Shown here piece after piece: positions 26,400 through 35,707 of a stretch of DNA of 64,000 nt (position 1 is the stretch's first letter; each line of letters starts with the position of its first letter). This DNA comes from an uncultured Pelagibacteraceae bacterium. GTDB taxonomy: Bacteria; Pseudomonadota; Alphaproteobacteria; Pelagibacterales; Pelagibacteraceae. Where the stretch lies: positions 62,001 to 126,000 of the forward strand of contig CABZXO010000001.1 of assembly GCA_902529645.1 (NCBI GenBank), given 5' to 3'. The notes under the pieces were generated by a model, which saw nothing but the letters and a program-made list of their open reading frames with translations, did not search any database and had not been told where the DNA came from. A program made the position numbers and the translations under genes.

Positions 26400-27353
26400 T
26401 TATTTTTGTATAGTGTTTAATTTGTTTAGCTCATCCATAAACTGAGGTATTGCCTCAAATAAATCTGCTTCAAGACCATAATCTGCTACACTAAAAATTG
26501 GCGCTTCACCGTCTTTATTAATTGCAACAATCACTTTGCTTTCTTTCATTCCAGCTAGATGCTGAATTGCTCCTGAAATTCCAATAGCAATATACAAATC
26601 TGGAACAACTACTTTTCCTGTTTGACCTACTTGGTGATCATTACTAATATAACCAGCGTCTACTGCTGCTCTCGATGCTCCAATAGCCGCACCAAGTTTG
26701 TCAGCAATTTCTGTAATTAATTTAAAATTATCTCCACTTTGCATTCCTCTGCCACCTGATACAACAATTCTTGCTGTTCCAAGTTCAGGCCTATCAGATT
26801 TAATTTCTTCTCTTTTGATAAATTTTGTATTTGAAAACTCTTCACTAGGATCGACTTTTTCAATTGGTGCTGATCCACCTGTACTTTCACATGGATCGAA
26901 AGAAGTGGGTCTGATTGTAACACACTTTTTAGCATCATTACTCTTAATTGTTGCAAAAGCATTACCTGCATAAATTGGTCTTAAAAAAGTATCTGGTGAT
27001 ATTACCTTAATAATGTCGCTTACTTGGGATGTATCAAGATGAGCAGCAATTCGTGGCATCAAATTTTTTCCAAATGTATTTGCCGAACAAACAATGTGAG
27101 AGTAATTTTCTGCAAGTTTAACAATTACTGGAGCAAAATTTTCTGCTGTGAAGTTTTCATAGTGAGCTCCTTCTACACTCAATACCTTTTTAACTACTGG
27201 AAGTTCAGATAATTGTTTTGCAGCATCTGCAGAGTTTTGACCAATAATTACAGCATGTAAATCTGAATCTATTTGAGATGCTGCTGTAGCTGCATTAAGA
27301 GTAAATGGTCTTAATTCTTTATTATTATGTTCTGCTATAAGTAAGACTGCCAT
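26400..27353 (-). CDS. etfA: Electron transfer flavoprotein alpha subunit
   Basis: 317 aa. The C-terminal FAD-binding domain is clear: VVSGGRGMQSGDNFKLI, GASRAAVDAGYISNDHQVGQTGKVV and IAIGISGAIQHLAGMK. With EtfB it forms the soluble FAD/AMP heterodimer that shuttles electrons from dehydrogenases to ETF-QO. Its start overlaps the etfB stop by one nt. Confidence 0.97.
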   Translation of the reverse strand: MAVLLIAEHNNKELRPFTLNAATAASQIDSDLHAVIIGQNSADAAKQLSELPVVKKVLSVEGAHYENFTAENFAPVIVKLAENYSHIVCSANTFGKNLMPRIAAHLDTSQVSDIIKVISPDTFLRPIYAGNAFATIKSNDAKKCVTIRPTSFDPCESTGGSAPIEKVDPSEEFSNTKFIKREEIKSDRPELGTARIVVSGGRGMQSGDNFKLITEIADKLGAAIGASRAAVDAGYISNDHQVGQTGKVVVPDLYIAIGISGAIQHLAGMKESKVIVAINKDGEAPIFSVADYGLEADLFEAIPQFMDELNKLNTIQK

Positions 27354-28102
27354 TAAATTACCTTCGCCTCATTTTTTAACTTTTGAACTAATTCAGCAAC
27401 ATTTGCTACTTTTATGCCTGCTTTTCTTTTTGGAGGTTCCTCTACTTTTATTTGTTCTAATCTTGGTGATACATCTACACCTAAATCGGTAGCAGCAATT
27501 TCCTCGATAGGTTTTTTCTTAGCCTTCATTATATTTGGTAGTGATGCATATCTTGGTTCATTCAGCCTAAGGTCACAAGTCACAATAGCTGGAACATTTA
27601 TTTCAATTGTTTCAAGACCTTCATCTATTTCTCTAGTTACTTCTAATTTATTATCTTTTACATCGATCTTTGAGGCAAATGTTGCTTGTGGCCAATTTAA
27701 TAAAGCGCTCAACATTTGACCTGTTTGGTTACAATCATCATCAATTGCTTGTTTACCCATAAATACTAAATCTGGTTTTTCTTTATCTACTATTTTTTGT
27801 AAAATTTTTGAAACAGCGAGTGGTTCTAAAATTCCGTCGACTTTTACATGAATACCTCTGTCCGCACCAACCGCTAAAGCTTTCCTAACAGTTTCTTGAG
27901 CTTTTTCTTCACCGACAGTTACTGCAACTACTTCTGTAGCTTTGCCTGCCTCTTTAATTTTTACAGCTTCTTCTATTGCATTATCATCAGGGGGATTGGT
28001 TGACATTTTAACATTGTCAGTAACTACACCCGTTCCGTCTTCTTTAACTCTTATTTGAACATTGTAATCAATAACCCTTTTTACAGCTACTAAAATTTTC
28101 AT
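27353..28102 (-). CDS. etfB: Electron transfer flavoprotein beta subunit
   Basis: 249 aa. [19 protein letters not shown] at the N-terminus, the AMP-binding [20 protein letters not shown] and the terminal Lys-rich helix are as in EtfB. The ATG overlaps the stop of the DMGDH-like gene (TAATG), so ETF is made with that flavoenzyme, which strongly suggests ETF is its electron acceptor. Confidence 0.97.
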   Translation of the reverse strand: MKILVAVKRVIDYNVQIRVKEDGTGVVTDNVKMSTNPPDDNAIEEAVKIKEAGKATEVVAVTVGEEKAQETVRKALAVGADRGIHVKVDGILEPLAVSKILQKIVDKEKPDLVFMGKQAIDDDCNQTGQMLSALLNWPQATFASKIDVKDNKLEVTREIDEGLETIEINVPAIVTCDLRLNEPRYASLPNIMKAKKKPIEEIAATDLGVDVSPRLEQIKVEEPPKRKAGIKVANVAELVQKLKNEAKVI

Positions 28103-30534
28103 TAAGCTCTCAATAAATTATTTTCTGAATCGTATGGACTTTCATCTAAGACAGTAGCGTCGTACATTTCACCTAATATATCAACTTGTAATTTGTCGCC
28201 CACATTTGAGCAATCTGGTTTAACCATTGCAAGAGCTATTGATTTATCTAATCTAAATCCAAATTCACCACCTGTTGCTCTTCCAACAACTTTTCCATCT
28301 TTAAAAATTGGGTTATTTCCAAGTACATCTGCATCTTTAGTATTATGAACCTCTAAAGTGACCAATTTATTATCAAAACCTTTTTCTCTCCATTTGTTAA
28401 GTGCTTCTAACCCAATAAAGTTTCCTTTATTTGGATGAACAAATCTATCAAGACCAGACTCGTATGGTGAATATTCAATTGATAATTCTGTACCAACTAG
28501 TTTGTAAGATTTTTCAACTCTTAAACTATTCATGGCTCTAATTCCAAAAGGTTTGATTCCTAAATCTTTTCCTGCTTCCATTAATTTATCAAAAATATGA
28601 TTTTGATATTCAATTGGGTGATGTAATTCCCAACCAAGCTCACCCACAAAGTTTACTCTCATCGCATTTACTGGAGCATATCCAACATTTACATTTTTAG
28701 CAGTCAACCATTTGAAATTCTCATTAGAAAAATCGTCTGTTGAAACCTTTTGCATTAATTGTCTAGCTTTAGGACCTGCTACTACCAAAACTCCTGTACT
28801 ATTTGTTAGATCTTCAAAAATTACAGATCCATCTTCTGGCATCCATTTTTGTATCCAGTCATGATCTAGTCTTAAATTTGCTCCAGCAGAAACTAAATAG
28901 TAACTATTCTCTGCTTCTTTCATTATCGTAAATTCTGAATGTACTCCACCTTTAGTGTTCAAAGCATGACACAGATTGATCCTTCCAATCTTTTTTGGAA
29001 GTTTATTAGCTACTAAATAATCTAAAAATTCCTCTGCTTTAGGTCCTCTAATTCTACATTTTGCAAACGCAGTCATATCTAAAAGACCCACGTTTTCTTT
29101 TACATTTTGACATTCTTTTTTAATTGCATCAAACCATTTTGATCTTCTAAATGACCAATCATCTTTTTGCTCCATTCCATCAATTGCAAAAAAATTAGGT
29201 CTTTCCCAACCAAATTTCTGACCAAAAACTGCTCCTAAGTTTTTCATTCGTTCATAACAAGGGGCTGTTCTTAATGGTCTTGCTGCTGGTCTTTCTTCAT
29301 CTGGATAGTGAACAATAAATACATGGCTATATGCTTCTTCATTTTTTGCTTTCAAATAAGATTTAGTAGCATAATTTCCGTAACGTCTTGGTTCTACTCC
29401 CAACATATCAATTGTAGGTTCACCATCAACGATCCACTCTGCTAATTGCCAGCCTGCACCACCTGCTGCTGTTATTCCAAAACTATGTCCTTCATTAATC
29501 CAAAAATTCTTAAGTCCCCAAGCTGGTCCAACAATTGGATTTCCATCAGGAGTATAACAGATGGCTCCATTATAAACTTTCTTTACTCCAACTTCTCCAA
29601 ACGCAGGTACTCTATGAATTGCACCTTCAATATGTGGAGCTAATCTGTCTAAGTCTTCTTGAAATAATTCATATTCAGAATTTTTTGATGGACCTTCTAC
29701 ATAACAAGCTGGTGCACCATCTTCATAAGGGCCTAAAATTAATCCTCCAGCTTCTTCTCTCATATACCATCTGCTATCACTATCTCTTAAGACTCCCATT
29801 TCTGGTAATCCATCTTTTTTTCTTTTTTGAATTGCAGGATGCGGTTCTGTAACAATGTATTGATGTTCAACTGGTATTACCGGAATATCTAATCCTACCA
29901 TTTCGCCTGTTTGTCTAGCAAAATTTCCAGAACAAGAAATAACATGTTCGCACTCTATTGATCCCTTATCTGTTTCTACAATCCATCCATCTTTAGTTTG
30001 CCTCATTGATAGGACAGTTGTGTTTCTATAAATTTCTGCTCCTCTATTTCTTGCACCTGTTGCTAATGCTTGCGTTAAATCTGCTGGTTGAATATATCCA
30101 TCTTCGGGGTGTTGTATTGCGCCAACTAAGTCATCTGTATGACATAAAGGCCAGATTTCTTTTACTTGTTCCGGTTTCAAGAATTTTACATCTACTCCAA
30201 TAGTTCGAGCAACACCTGCATATTGATGATACTCATCCATTCTATCTTTTGTACTAGCTAAACGAATATTCGAAACAACACTAAAGCCAACATTTTTTCC
30301 AGTTTCTTCTTCAAGTGTTTTATAAAGATTAACTGCATATTTATGTAGTTGTCCCACAGAATAACTCATATTGAATAAAGGTAATAATCCTGCAGCGTGC
30401 CAAGTTGATCCTGAAGTTAACTCTTTTCTCTCAACAAGAACAACGTCGGACCAACCTTTTTTTGCTAAATGATAAAGAGCGCTAACTCCTACAACTCCTC
30501 CACCAACTACTACAACTTTAGTTTTTGTTTTCAT
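28102..30534 (-). CDS. Dimethylglycine/sarcosine dehydrogenase-like flavoprotein (copy 1)
   Basis: 810 aa. An N-terminal DAO-type FAD domain ([17 protein letters not shown]) carries [10 protein letters not shown] near residue 46, where the His in relatives is covalently attached to FAD. From about residue 430 a folate-binding GcvT-like domain follows and extends to the C-terminus. Such enzymes oxidise N-methyl groups of dimethylglycine or sarcosine and pass the carbon to THF as methylene-THF. Translational coupling to etfB supports ETF as acceptor. Dimethylglycine versus sarcosine cannot be decided; the second copy is at 37565-39970. Confidence 0.9.
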   Translation of the reverse strand: MKTKTKVVVVGGGVVGVSALYHLAKKGWSDVVLVERKELTSGSTWHAAGLLPLFNMSYSVGQLHKYAVNLYKTLEEETGKNVGFSVVSNIRLASTKDRMDEYHQYAGVARTIGVDVKFLKPEQVKEIWPLCHTDDLVGAIQHPEDGYIQPADLTQALATGARNRGAEIYRNTTVLSMRQTKDGWIVETDKGSIECEHVISCSGNFARQTGEMVGLDIPVIPVEHQYIVTEPHPAIQKRKKDGLPEMGVLRDSDSRWYMREEAGGLILGPYEDGAPACYVEGPSKNSEYELFQEDLDRLAPHIEGAIHRVPAFGEVGVKKVYNGAICYTPDGNPIVGPAWGLKNFWINEGHSFGITAAGGAGWQLAEWIVDGEPTIDMLGVEPRRYGNYATKSYLKAKNEEAYSHVFIVHYPDEERPAARPLRTAPCYERMKNLGAVFGQKFGWERPNFFAIDGMEQKDDWSFRRSKWFDAIKKECQNVKENVGLLDMTAFAKCRIRGPKAEEFLDYLVANKLPKKIGRINLCHALNTKGGVHSEFTIMKEAENSYYLVSAGANLRLDHDWIQKWMPEDGSVIFEDLTNSTGVLVVAGPKARQLMQKVSTDDFSNENFKWLTAKNVNVGYAPVNAMRVNFVGELGWELHHPIEYQNHIFDKLMEAGKDLGIKPFGIRAMNSLRVEKSYKLVGTELSIEYSPYESGLDRFVHPNKGNFIGLEALNKWREKGFDNKLVTLEVHNTKDADVLGNNPIFKDGKVVGRATGGEFGFRLDKSIALAMVKPDCSNVGDKLQVDILGEMYDATVLDESPYDSENNLLRA

Positions 30535-30589
30535 TCTGAGATTCCTACTAAATTTTTAAATATTACGAAACAAAAATGTATGCTGAAAA

Positions 30590-31051
30590 TCAAATTGAGC
30601 TTCCAAGAGGGATCGGACTTGATACCATTGTAGTTAACCAACAATCTTTTAAACTTCCATCCAATGTATACTTTTCAACCTGCCAATTAAATTTATGATA
30701 AATCTTGTTTTTATCAAGAATGATTACTTCAAATTGTGCCCATTTGTCACTACTTCCAAGCTCAGTAATTGTATGACTTAGGTGATTAATCATCATCCCA
30801 TAAGAGTCACTTTTTAACATCATCTTAAAATTGCTCAATGGTCCTGTTACTCTCTTGTTGTTTGGGTGAGCAAAATTCCATGTTTGTTCAATTCCACTAT
30901 CTTTGAATTTTGAGTCATTTTTTTGAAGTCCAGTTAGTTGTATCTCTATAACTTCTTTTGGTTTAATGTTGCTATTTGGATTTAATAATTCAGCTTTTGA
31001 AAAAGTCGAAAATATAAATAAAAAAATTAATACTTTAAAAACAGTTTTCAT
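30590..31051 (-). CDS. Secreted DUF4864-like protein
   Basis: 153 aa with a signal peptide (VLIFLFIFSTFSKA, to about residue 20). The mature part begins with P-K-E-V-I-E-I-Q-L-T-G-L-Q-K-N-D and continues FAHPNNKRVTGPLSNF, a pattern I associate with DUF4864. This family is of unknown function with an NTF2-like appearance. It sits 11 nt downstream of the folate/biopterin transporter and 55 nt before the DMGDH-like gene. Domain name is from memory of the motif, hence moderate confidence. Confidence 0.65.
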   Translation of the reverse strand: MKTVFKVLIFLFIFSTFSKAELLNPNSNIKPKEVIEIQLTGLQKNDSKFKDSGIEQTWNFAHPNNKRVTGPLSNFKMMLKSDSYGMMINHLSHTITELGSSDKWAQFEVIILDKNKIYHKFNWQVEKYTLDGSLKDCWLTTMVSSPIPLGSSI

Positions 31052-31062
31052 TTTAAAAATAA

Positions 31063-32673
31063 TTACTCTGAAGTTTTGTATTTACTATTATTGATAATAA
31101 TTACAAATAATATTGGAAGAATTAATGTCAAAAGTGTCACAACAATTAATAAAATCCCAAGCTCAGAATAATCTGCTGTAGTTTGAATTTCACCTGAAAC
31201 TTTATCTTTTACTTCTCTTGTAACCGTAAAAATTTCATTTAAATACTTGGTTCCCAGTGCACTTGCTGATAACGCAAGATTCGTGAAAGATGCAAAAACT
31301 GCAAAAAAAGTTGCTTTTAAGTGTGCTGGAGCATTTTTAGCTATCCATGCCAAAAGAGGAATCATTGAGACTTGTCCCAAAGGAGATTCGAGAGCCGTAT
31401 TTATTAATGCGATAAACTTAGCATCAACTACTCCACCCGTTAATGAAGCTGTCCAATTATGAAAACCATAATACATTCCAACACTTGGTAAAAACAAAAT
31501 TGCTCCTGCAATACTTAAAACAACAATTATTTTAGCAATTGAATTATTTGCCATGAAAGGTCTTAATAGTACAATCCCTGCTAATGTTAAAATTGATGCA
31601 AGTAATGATAATATAGAAAAAAATTGCTCATTAAATCCTAGTTCATCAATTTCAAACCACGTTAATCCCGGTCCAGGTCCAGGCATTGCTCTAAATATAA
31701 AAATAATAACTGCTGTGCCTACAATAGTTAATCTTAATTCTTGAGGTAATTCTTTAATAAGCTTAAACATTAAAAACAAAATAATTATTACTGAACCTAT
31801 AAATACAATTTCTTGTGCAAAAGGCACTTTAAAGGAACCAATAGACAATGTGAAAATAACGAAAACTAAACTCCCTCCTAATATCCACCAGTTTATTTTT
31901 GTTTTCTCGCTACCTCTTTCCTCTTTAAATTCAAGGCCTTTAGATTTTAAAGTTTGTATTTTTTTATATCTTAAATAGTTTGCTAAAATTACACCTAATA
32001 TAGAAACTAAAGGTATTATCAGTGCATAGATATAAATAGTTCCGTATAAATTTATCTTTTCAGTCTGTTCTAAACTCTCTACGTCTCTGAACAAAATTAC
32101 ATTTACCAATGCTACAAGTACTGTACCACCAATAATCGCAAACCTTCCAAGAGTTTGCATTGTTGTATGCATTACTTTTATTTGATCCTTGGAATAATCA
32201 TTTCCTATCTCGTCAACTAAAGGAACAGCCTCTACAGTCATAGCATCAGCGACCACGTCCTGAACCACATAGCCAACTGGAGCTAAAATTACACTTATTA
32301 CAAACCACGTCTCTACCGAAAATATCTGGGACATATCTTCAGTATGAATAATTAACCCGTACATAATCAGTAAACTAAGAGCTATTAATGACGCTCCAAG
32401 GTAGACCATATAATTTTTTCTTTCCCAAATAAGATCTACTAGATGACCTAATGGCATTTTTAAGGCCCAAGGAATACCTGCCCAAAACCCTAATCCAGCA
32501 AGAAATGCTGCTGAAAGATTTAAATAATCTTTTACAAAGAATGTACCAACTATACCCGTTAAACCAGATATACCTGCAGCCATATAAACCATTAATGGTG
32601 GTAAGTAAGTCCACTTAAATTGTCGACCCAAGTCTAAAAAAGTACTATCTAAAAACTTAATTACTTTGTTCAT
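31063..32673 (-). CDS. Folate/biopterin transporter family (BT1) membrane protein
   Basis: 536 aa with about twelve membrane segments of the major facilitator fold. GLGFWAGIPWALKMPLGHLVDL near residue 60 and the D-V-V-A-D-A-M-T-V-E-A motif near residues 142-152 are characteristic of the BT1/FBT family of folate or pterin transporters. Sitting in a run of THF-dependent demethylation genes, it may supply folate or a related pterin. SAR11-type cells are known for vitamin-precursor needs, so another heterocyclic substrate is possible. Overlaps the upstream CoA-binding gene's stop by one nt. Confidence 0.78.
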   Translation of the reverse strand: MNKVIKFLDSTFLDLGRQFKWTYLPPLMVYMAAGISGLTGIVGTFFVKDYLNLSAAFLAGLGFWAGIPWALKMPLGHLVDLIWERKNYMVYLGASLIALSLLIMYGLIIHTEDMSQIFSVETWFVISVILAPVGYVVQDVVADAMTVEAVPLVDEIGNDYSKDQIKVMHTTMQTLGRFAIIGGTVLVALVNVILFRDVESLEQTEKINLYGTIYIYALIIPLVSILGVILANYLRYKKIQTLKSKGLEFKEERGSEKTKINWWILGGSLVFVIFTLSIGSFKVPFAQEIVFIGSVIIILFLMFKLIKELPQELRLTIVGTAVIIFIFRAMPGPGPGLTWFEIDELGFNEQFFSILSLLASILTLAGIVLLRPFMANNSIAKIIVVLSIAGAILFLPSVGMYYGFHNWTASLTGGVVDAKFIALINTALESPLGQVSMIPLLAWIAKNAPAHLKATFFAVFASFTNLALSASALGTKYLNEIFTVTREVKDKVSGEIQTTADYSELGILLIVVTLLTLILPILFVIIINNSKYKTSE

Positions 32674-33107
32674 TAGTCACTCAAAACTGGAAACGCCTGT
32701 CTAACTTTCAGAAAATACTTTTGATATTCCATTTTAGTACATTTGTTTTCAACATACTTAATATCATTTTTTTCCATCAAATCTTTTGCCTTTTCGTCTC
32801 GTATACCTAGCTGTAACCATAAAACTTTAGCCCCAATTTTAACTGTATCTTCTGCTATAGCATAGACTTCTTTAGATGGTCTAAAAACATCTACGATATC
32901 AATCTTATCTTTAATATCTGATATTTTAGCAAAAACCTCTTGCCCTAAAATTTTTTGACCCTTGGCTCTGGGGTTTATTGGATAAACTTTATATCCATAT
33001 TCTTGCATATATTTCATTACAATAGTTGATGCTTTAGTGGGATCATTACTTACTCCTACCATAGCAATAGTATTATATTTTGAGAGAATTTCCTTAATAT
33101 CACTCAT
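32673..33107 (-). CDS. CoA-binding domain protein (YccU type)
   Basis: 144 aa, a single Rossmann-like CoA-binding domain. N-terminal IAMVGVSNDPTKAST, then YKVYPINPRAKGQKILGQ and VDIVDVFRPSKEV match the stand-alone CoA_binding_2 family. Biochemical function is not established for these proteins; they are often annotated as CoA-binding or succinyl-CoA synthetase-like. TAATG coupling to the 60-aa gene upstream and a one-nt overlap with the transporter place it firmly in the run. Confidence 0.85.
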   Translation of the reverse strand: MSDIKEILSKYNTIAMVGVSNDPTKASTIVMKYMQEYGYKVYPINPRAKGQKILGQEVFAKISDIKDKIDIVDVFRPSKEVYAIAEDTVKIGAKVLWLQLGIRDEKAKDLMEKNDIKYVENKCTKMEYQKYFLKVRQAFPVLSD

Positions 33108-33289
33108 TAATTATTTTTAATCTGTTTCTCACAAAATATTCTTGCTTCAGAAGCAGTCATTGGTTTTTCCAATGTTTTAGTTCCAGCTACACATGCCTCG
33201 ATCGCTCTTTTTTGATTATGATCTTTAAAATTATAAATTACTAATGCACCAATAATAATAAAAACTACTATTAAAATATTTTTTATCAC
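33107..33289 (-). CDS. Small membrane-anchored protein (60 aa)
   Basis: 60 aa starting with GTG at 33289, overlapping the stop of the enoyl-CoA hydratase gene (TAGTG). One N-terminal hydrophobic segment (ILIVVFIIIGALVIY) is followed by a soluble tail with two cysteines (EACVAG and IFCEKQ). Both ends overlap neighbouring genes, which supports it being a real cistron. No family recognised; function unknown. Confidence 0.6.
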   Translation of the reverse strand: MIKNILIVVFIIIGALVIYNFKDHNQKRAIEACVAGTKTLEKPMTASEARIFCEKQIKNN

Positions 33290-34068
33290 TATTTATTTTT
33301 CCAATTTGGTTTTCTTTTTTCTAAAAAGGCAGAAATTCCTTCTTTAGCATCCATTGCCATCATGTTAAGGGTCATCATTTTACTTGTATAAGCATAAGCT
33401 TTATTTAAAGGCATTTCTAATTGTTTGTAAAAAGCTTGTTTTCCAATTTTAATTGTCAAATTAGATTTTGAAGCAATTTTGTTTGCTATCTTTAGCACTT
33501 CTTTATTTAATTTTGACTTTGAAAAAAAATCATTTATTAATCCAATTTCTTTTGCATAATTAGCTTTGATAGGTTCTCCTGTTAACAACATTTTCATCAT
33601 TGGTTTACGATTTATTTTTCTGCTCACAGCAACCATTGGTGTACTACAAAATAAACCGATATTTACACCTGGAGTAGCGAACAATGCATCTTTTGTGCTA
33701 TATGCCAAATCACAACTTGCAACTAATTGACAGCCTGCTGCAAATGCAGCTCCATGAACTTTAGCAATTACAGGTTTTCTACCTTCAACAATTTGAAGCA
33801 TTACTTTTGAACAAAGATTAAATAATTTTAAATATTTATCTCTCTTTTTAAGGCTTCTAACTTCTTTTAAATTATGACCTGCACTAAATCCTTTACCAGC
33901 ACCCTCTAATATAATTACTTTAACTTTTTTATCAGCATCTAATTTTTTTAATACCTTTAATAAATCTGAAAGGTTTTTGAATGATAAAGAGTTATAAGTT
34001 TTTGGTTCATCAATAATAATTGATGAAACTTCATTGTTAATTTTTTTAATTTTAATGTTACTATTCAT
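33289..34068 (-). CDS. Enoyl-CoA hydratase/isomerase family protein (ECHDC3-like)
   Basis: 259 aa crotonase-fold enzyme. The oxyanion-hole segments GKGFSAGHNLKEV and AKVHGAAFAAGCQLVASCDLA are present, and FATPGVNIGLFCSTPMVAVSR matches the ECHDC3 branch. Possible reaction: hydration of a short unsaturated acyl-CoA such as acryloyl-CoA, which would suit the DddP-like and AcuI-like genes, but this is inference from context. The gene begins immediately after the Fe/2OG oxygenase gene and overlaps the small membrane gene. Confidence 0.87.
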   Translation of the reverse strand: MNSNIKIKKINNEVSSIIIDEPKTYNSLSFKNLSDLLKVLKKLDADKKVKVIILEGAGKGFSAGHNLKEVRSLKKRDKYLKLFNLCSKVMLQIVEGRKPVIAKVHGAAFAAGCQLVASCDLAYSTKDALFATPGVNIGLFCSTPMVAVSRKINRKPMMKMLLTGEPIKANYAKEIGLINDFFSKSKLNKEVLKIANKIASKSNLTIKIGKQAFYKQLEMPLNKAYAYTSKMMTLNMMAMDAKEGISAFLEKRKPNWKNK

Positions 34069-34920
34069 TTAATCAGTTAATCCATCGGATCTAGCCTGAT
34101 TTCTTTCTATATGAATTGGTAAAACTTTACCATAAATAGCTTTGGAATGTTCTGGAGTGTTTACTCTCAATGGATCTAAAACATAAGCCGGAATACACAT
34201 AAATCTTGATTTTTTGCCTTCAACTTTTGTTACCCTATGCAAAGTAAATCTGCCTTTAAATATTTGTAAATCTCCTGGCTCTAATTTCAATTGTCTTACT
34301 CTAGTTCTATCTCCTGCTATAACTTTTTGAACTTCCTCGAAATTTTCATTTCCTGGTTCTCTAATATTTGGACAGTATTCAAATACTCCTCCCTTCTCAG
34401 GTTTTTGTATCATTAAACTTAGTGTAAATTCACAACTATCAAAATGCCATGGGAGTACTCCATCTGGTTTCATAACATTGTATGCATGACATGCTAAAGG
34501 ATCTGCCCATCTGTAAATAGGAGAAATACCTAAACAAGCAGATACAAATTTTAAAAGTTCTTCAGTTTCGTATAGATATTTCATCTCAGAATCTTTTGGA
34601 AAACAATCTGAGTTCAAATATCCATTGTATCTATTCATAAAAGTTCTTTTTGGATGATCTTTTGGTAATGAAGGATCATCCTTTGCATACAAGTAAGCAT
34701 TTATACTCTCTTTAGACATATATACTTCGTCTAATTGTTTTTCTAACTCAGAATTCATTACCGAAAGTGATTTAGGTAAAATAAAATTTGGAATTTTTGA
34801 ACAACTATATTGATCCAGTTCCTCTTTGCATTTTTTAATTAGATTTTTAATTATTGGTGAATTTAAATCGTGTATTGGATATTTTTCTAAATCTACAATA
34901 GTCTTAAGTCTATCGTTCAT
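34069..34920 (-). CDS. HalD/BesD-like Fe(II)/2-oxoglutarate-dependent oxygenase
   Basis: 283 aa with the double-stranded beta-helix metal motif: H159-F-D161 (PWHFDSCEF), H228 (FTLHRVTKVEG) and a 2-oxoglutarate-binding Arg near R239. The overall pattern, including the YRWADPLACHAYN segment, recalls the HalD/BesD amino-acid halogenase group. In those halogenases the Asp of HxD is replaced by Gly; here Asp is kept, so hydroxylation is predicted instead. Substrate is probably a free amino acid or amine, but unknown. It is co-directional with the nucleotidyltransferase gene (6 nt) upstream and abuts the enoyl-CoA hydratase gene. Confidence 0.75.
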   Translation of the reverse strand: MNDRLKTIVDLEKYPIHDLNSPIIKNLIKKCKEELDQYSCSKIPNFILPKSLSVMNSELEKQLDEVYMSKESINAYLYAKDDPSLPKDHPKRTFMNRYNGYLNSDCFPKDSEMKYLYETEELLKFVSACLGISPIYRWADPLACHAYNVMKPDGVLPWHFDSCEFTLSLMIQKPEKGGVFEYCPNIREPGNENFEEVQKVIAGDRTRVRQLKLEPGDLQIFKGRFTLHRVTKVEGKKSRFMCIPAYVLDPLRVNTPEHSKAIYGKVLPIHIERNQARSDGLTD

Positions 34921-34926
34921 TTAATT

Positions 34927-35301
34927 TTATTTTAACTTTCCCTCTTCTCTCATTTTCGCTCTTATCTTAGTAGCTGATATTTTTTGAGTTTCTTCATCCA
35001 AAACTATTTCCTCAATCTTATATCCAACTCCTCTACCATAACAAATATTTGTAATATTAGGTACTAACATAATTTTAAATTGTCCTTCAAATTCAGGATT
35101 TAATCTGTCTTCAATGTTTTTTTTTACTGTTTCAAAATCAAAAGGATTATCATCCACACCTTGCACATCTCTGATTTGAATACAAACTTGTCCAGTTTTT
35201 TTAATAATTTCTTTAAACAAAGTATAATGCCCATCGTGAAATGGTTGCCATCTTCCTAGCATTTGTGCTGTTGGTTTTTTGTTATCCCATTGGTGTGTCA
35301 T
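34927..35301 (-). CDS. Small HxGH-motif nucleotidylyltransferase
   Basis: 124 aa cytidylyl/adenylyltransferase fold. GRWQPFHDGHYTLF (HxGH at residues 22-25) and C-terminal ISATKIR (residues 108-114) are the two nucleotide-binding motifs of the family, similar to NadM-type and ATP-sulfurylase-type enzymes. It would transfer AMP or CMP to a phosphate or sulfate group. Its first 20 nt overlap the end of the kinase gene in another frame, so the two are tightly coupled and probably act in series. Substrate not known. Confidence 0.78.
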   Translation of the reverse strand: MTHQWDNKKPTAQMLGRWQPFHDGHYTLFKEIIKKTGQVCIQIRDVQGVDDNPFDFETVKKNIEDRLNPEFEGQFKIMLVPNITNICYGRGVGYKIEEIVLDEETQKISATKIRAKMREEGKLK

Positions 35302-35707
35302 TTTTTATCTCCTCTATTATTTTTGGTGCCCAATTTTTTGCATCCTGAGTTGTTACGTGAAAATCAAAATTCTTAGGACTAACAAACATTTGGTTAGTAT
35401 CTTCAAATCTTCCTTTTTTAATTGTATCGACCCACACTATAAAATCTGCTGGAAACAAGCTTCTTGCTTCAGGGGTTGGTGCAATAAAATCTGCAATTAC
35501 ATAATGTCCCTCAGCTTTTAATTTTAAAGCTGCTTCAGCCATTCTTTTTGCTTGTCTTACCCTTCCTTCTTCTGAAAAATCCCAATCGTTTGCGGCTTTT
35601 CTTACCTCGTCTGCATTCAGTCTTTTAGCATTTAATAGTGGAGCCATTTCATCTGCAAGAGTTGTTTTACCAGCTCCAGGTAAACCCATAACTAAAATAA
35701 TTTTCAT
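35282..35707 (-). CDS. APS-kinase-like small-molecule kinase
   Basis: 141 aa, about two thirds of a typical APS kinase. The P-loop is GLPGAGKTT (residues 8-16), followed by LNADEVRKAANDWDFSEEGR, the APS kinase-type substrate segment, and HYVIADFIAPTPEAR. The RDPKGLY-type signature normally present is absent, replaced by KKGRFEDTNQMF, so the substrate may not be adenylylsulfate. It overlaps the nucleotidyltransferase gene by 20 nt and follows the DddP-like gene with a one-nt overlap. Kinase activity is well supported; the substrate is open. Confidence 0.75.
   Translation of the reverse strand: MKIILVMGLPGAGKTTLADEMAPLLNAKRLNADEVRKAANDWDFSEEGRVRQAKRMAEAALKLKAEGHYVIADFIAPTPEARSLFPADFIVWVDTIKKGRFEDTNQMFVSPKNFDFHVTTQDAKNWAPKIIEEIKNDTPMG

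Noticed and set aside
26698-26973. 91- and 84-codon frames overlapping etfA
   Set aside because: Both are shadow frames of a fully conserved etfA; composition is not protein-like.
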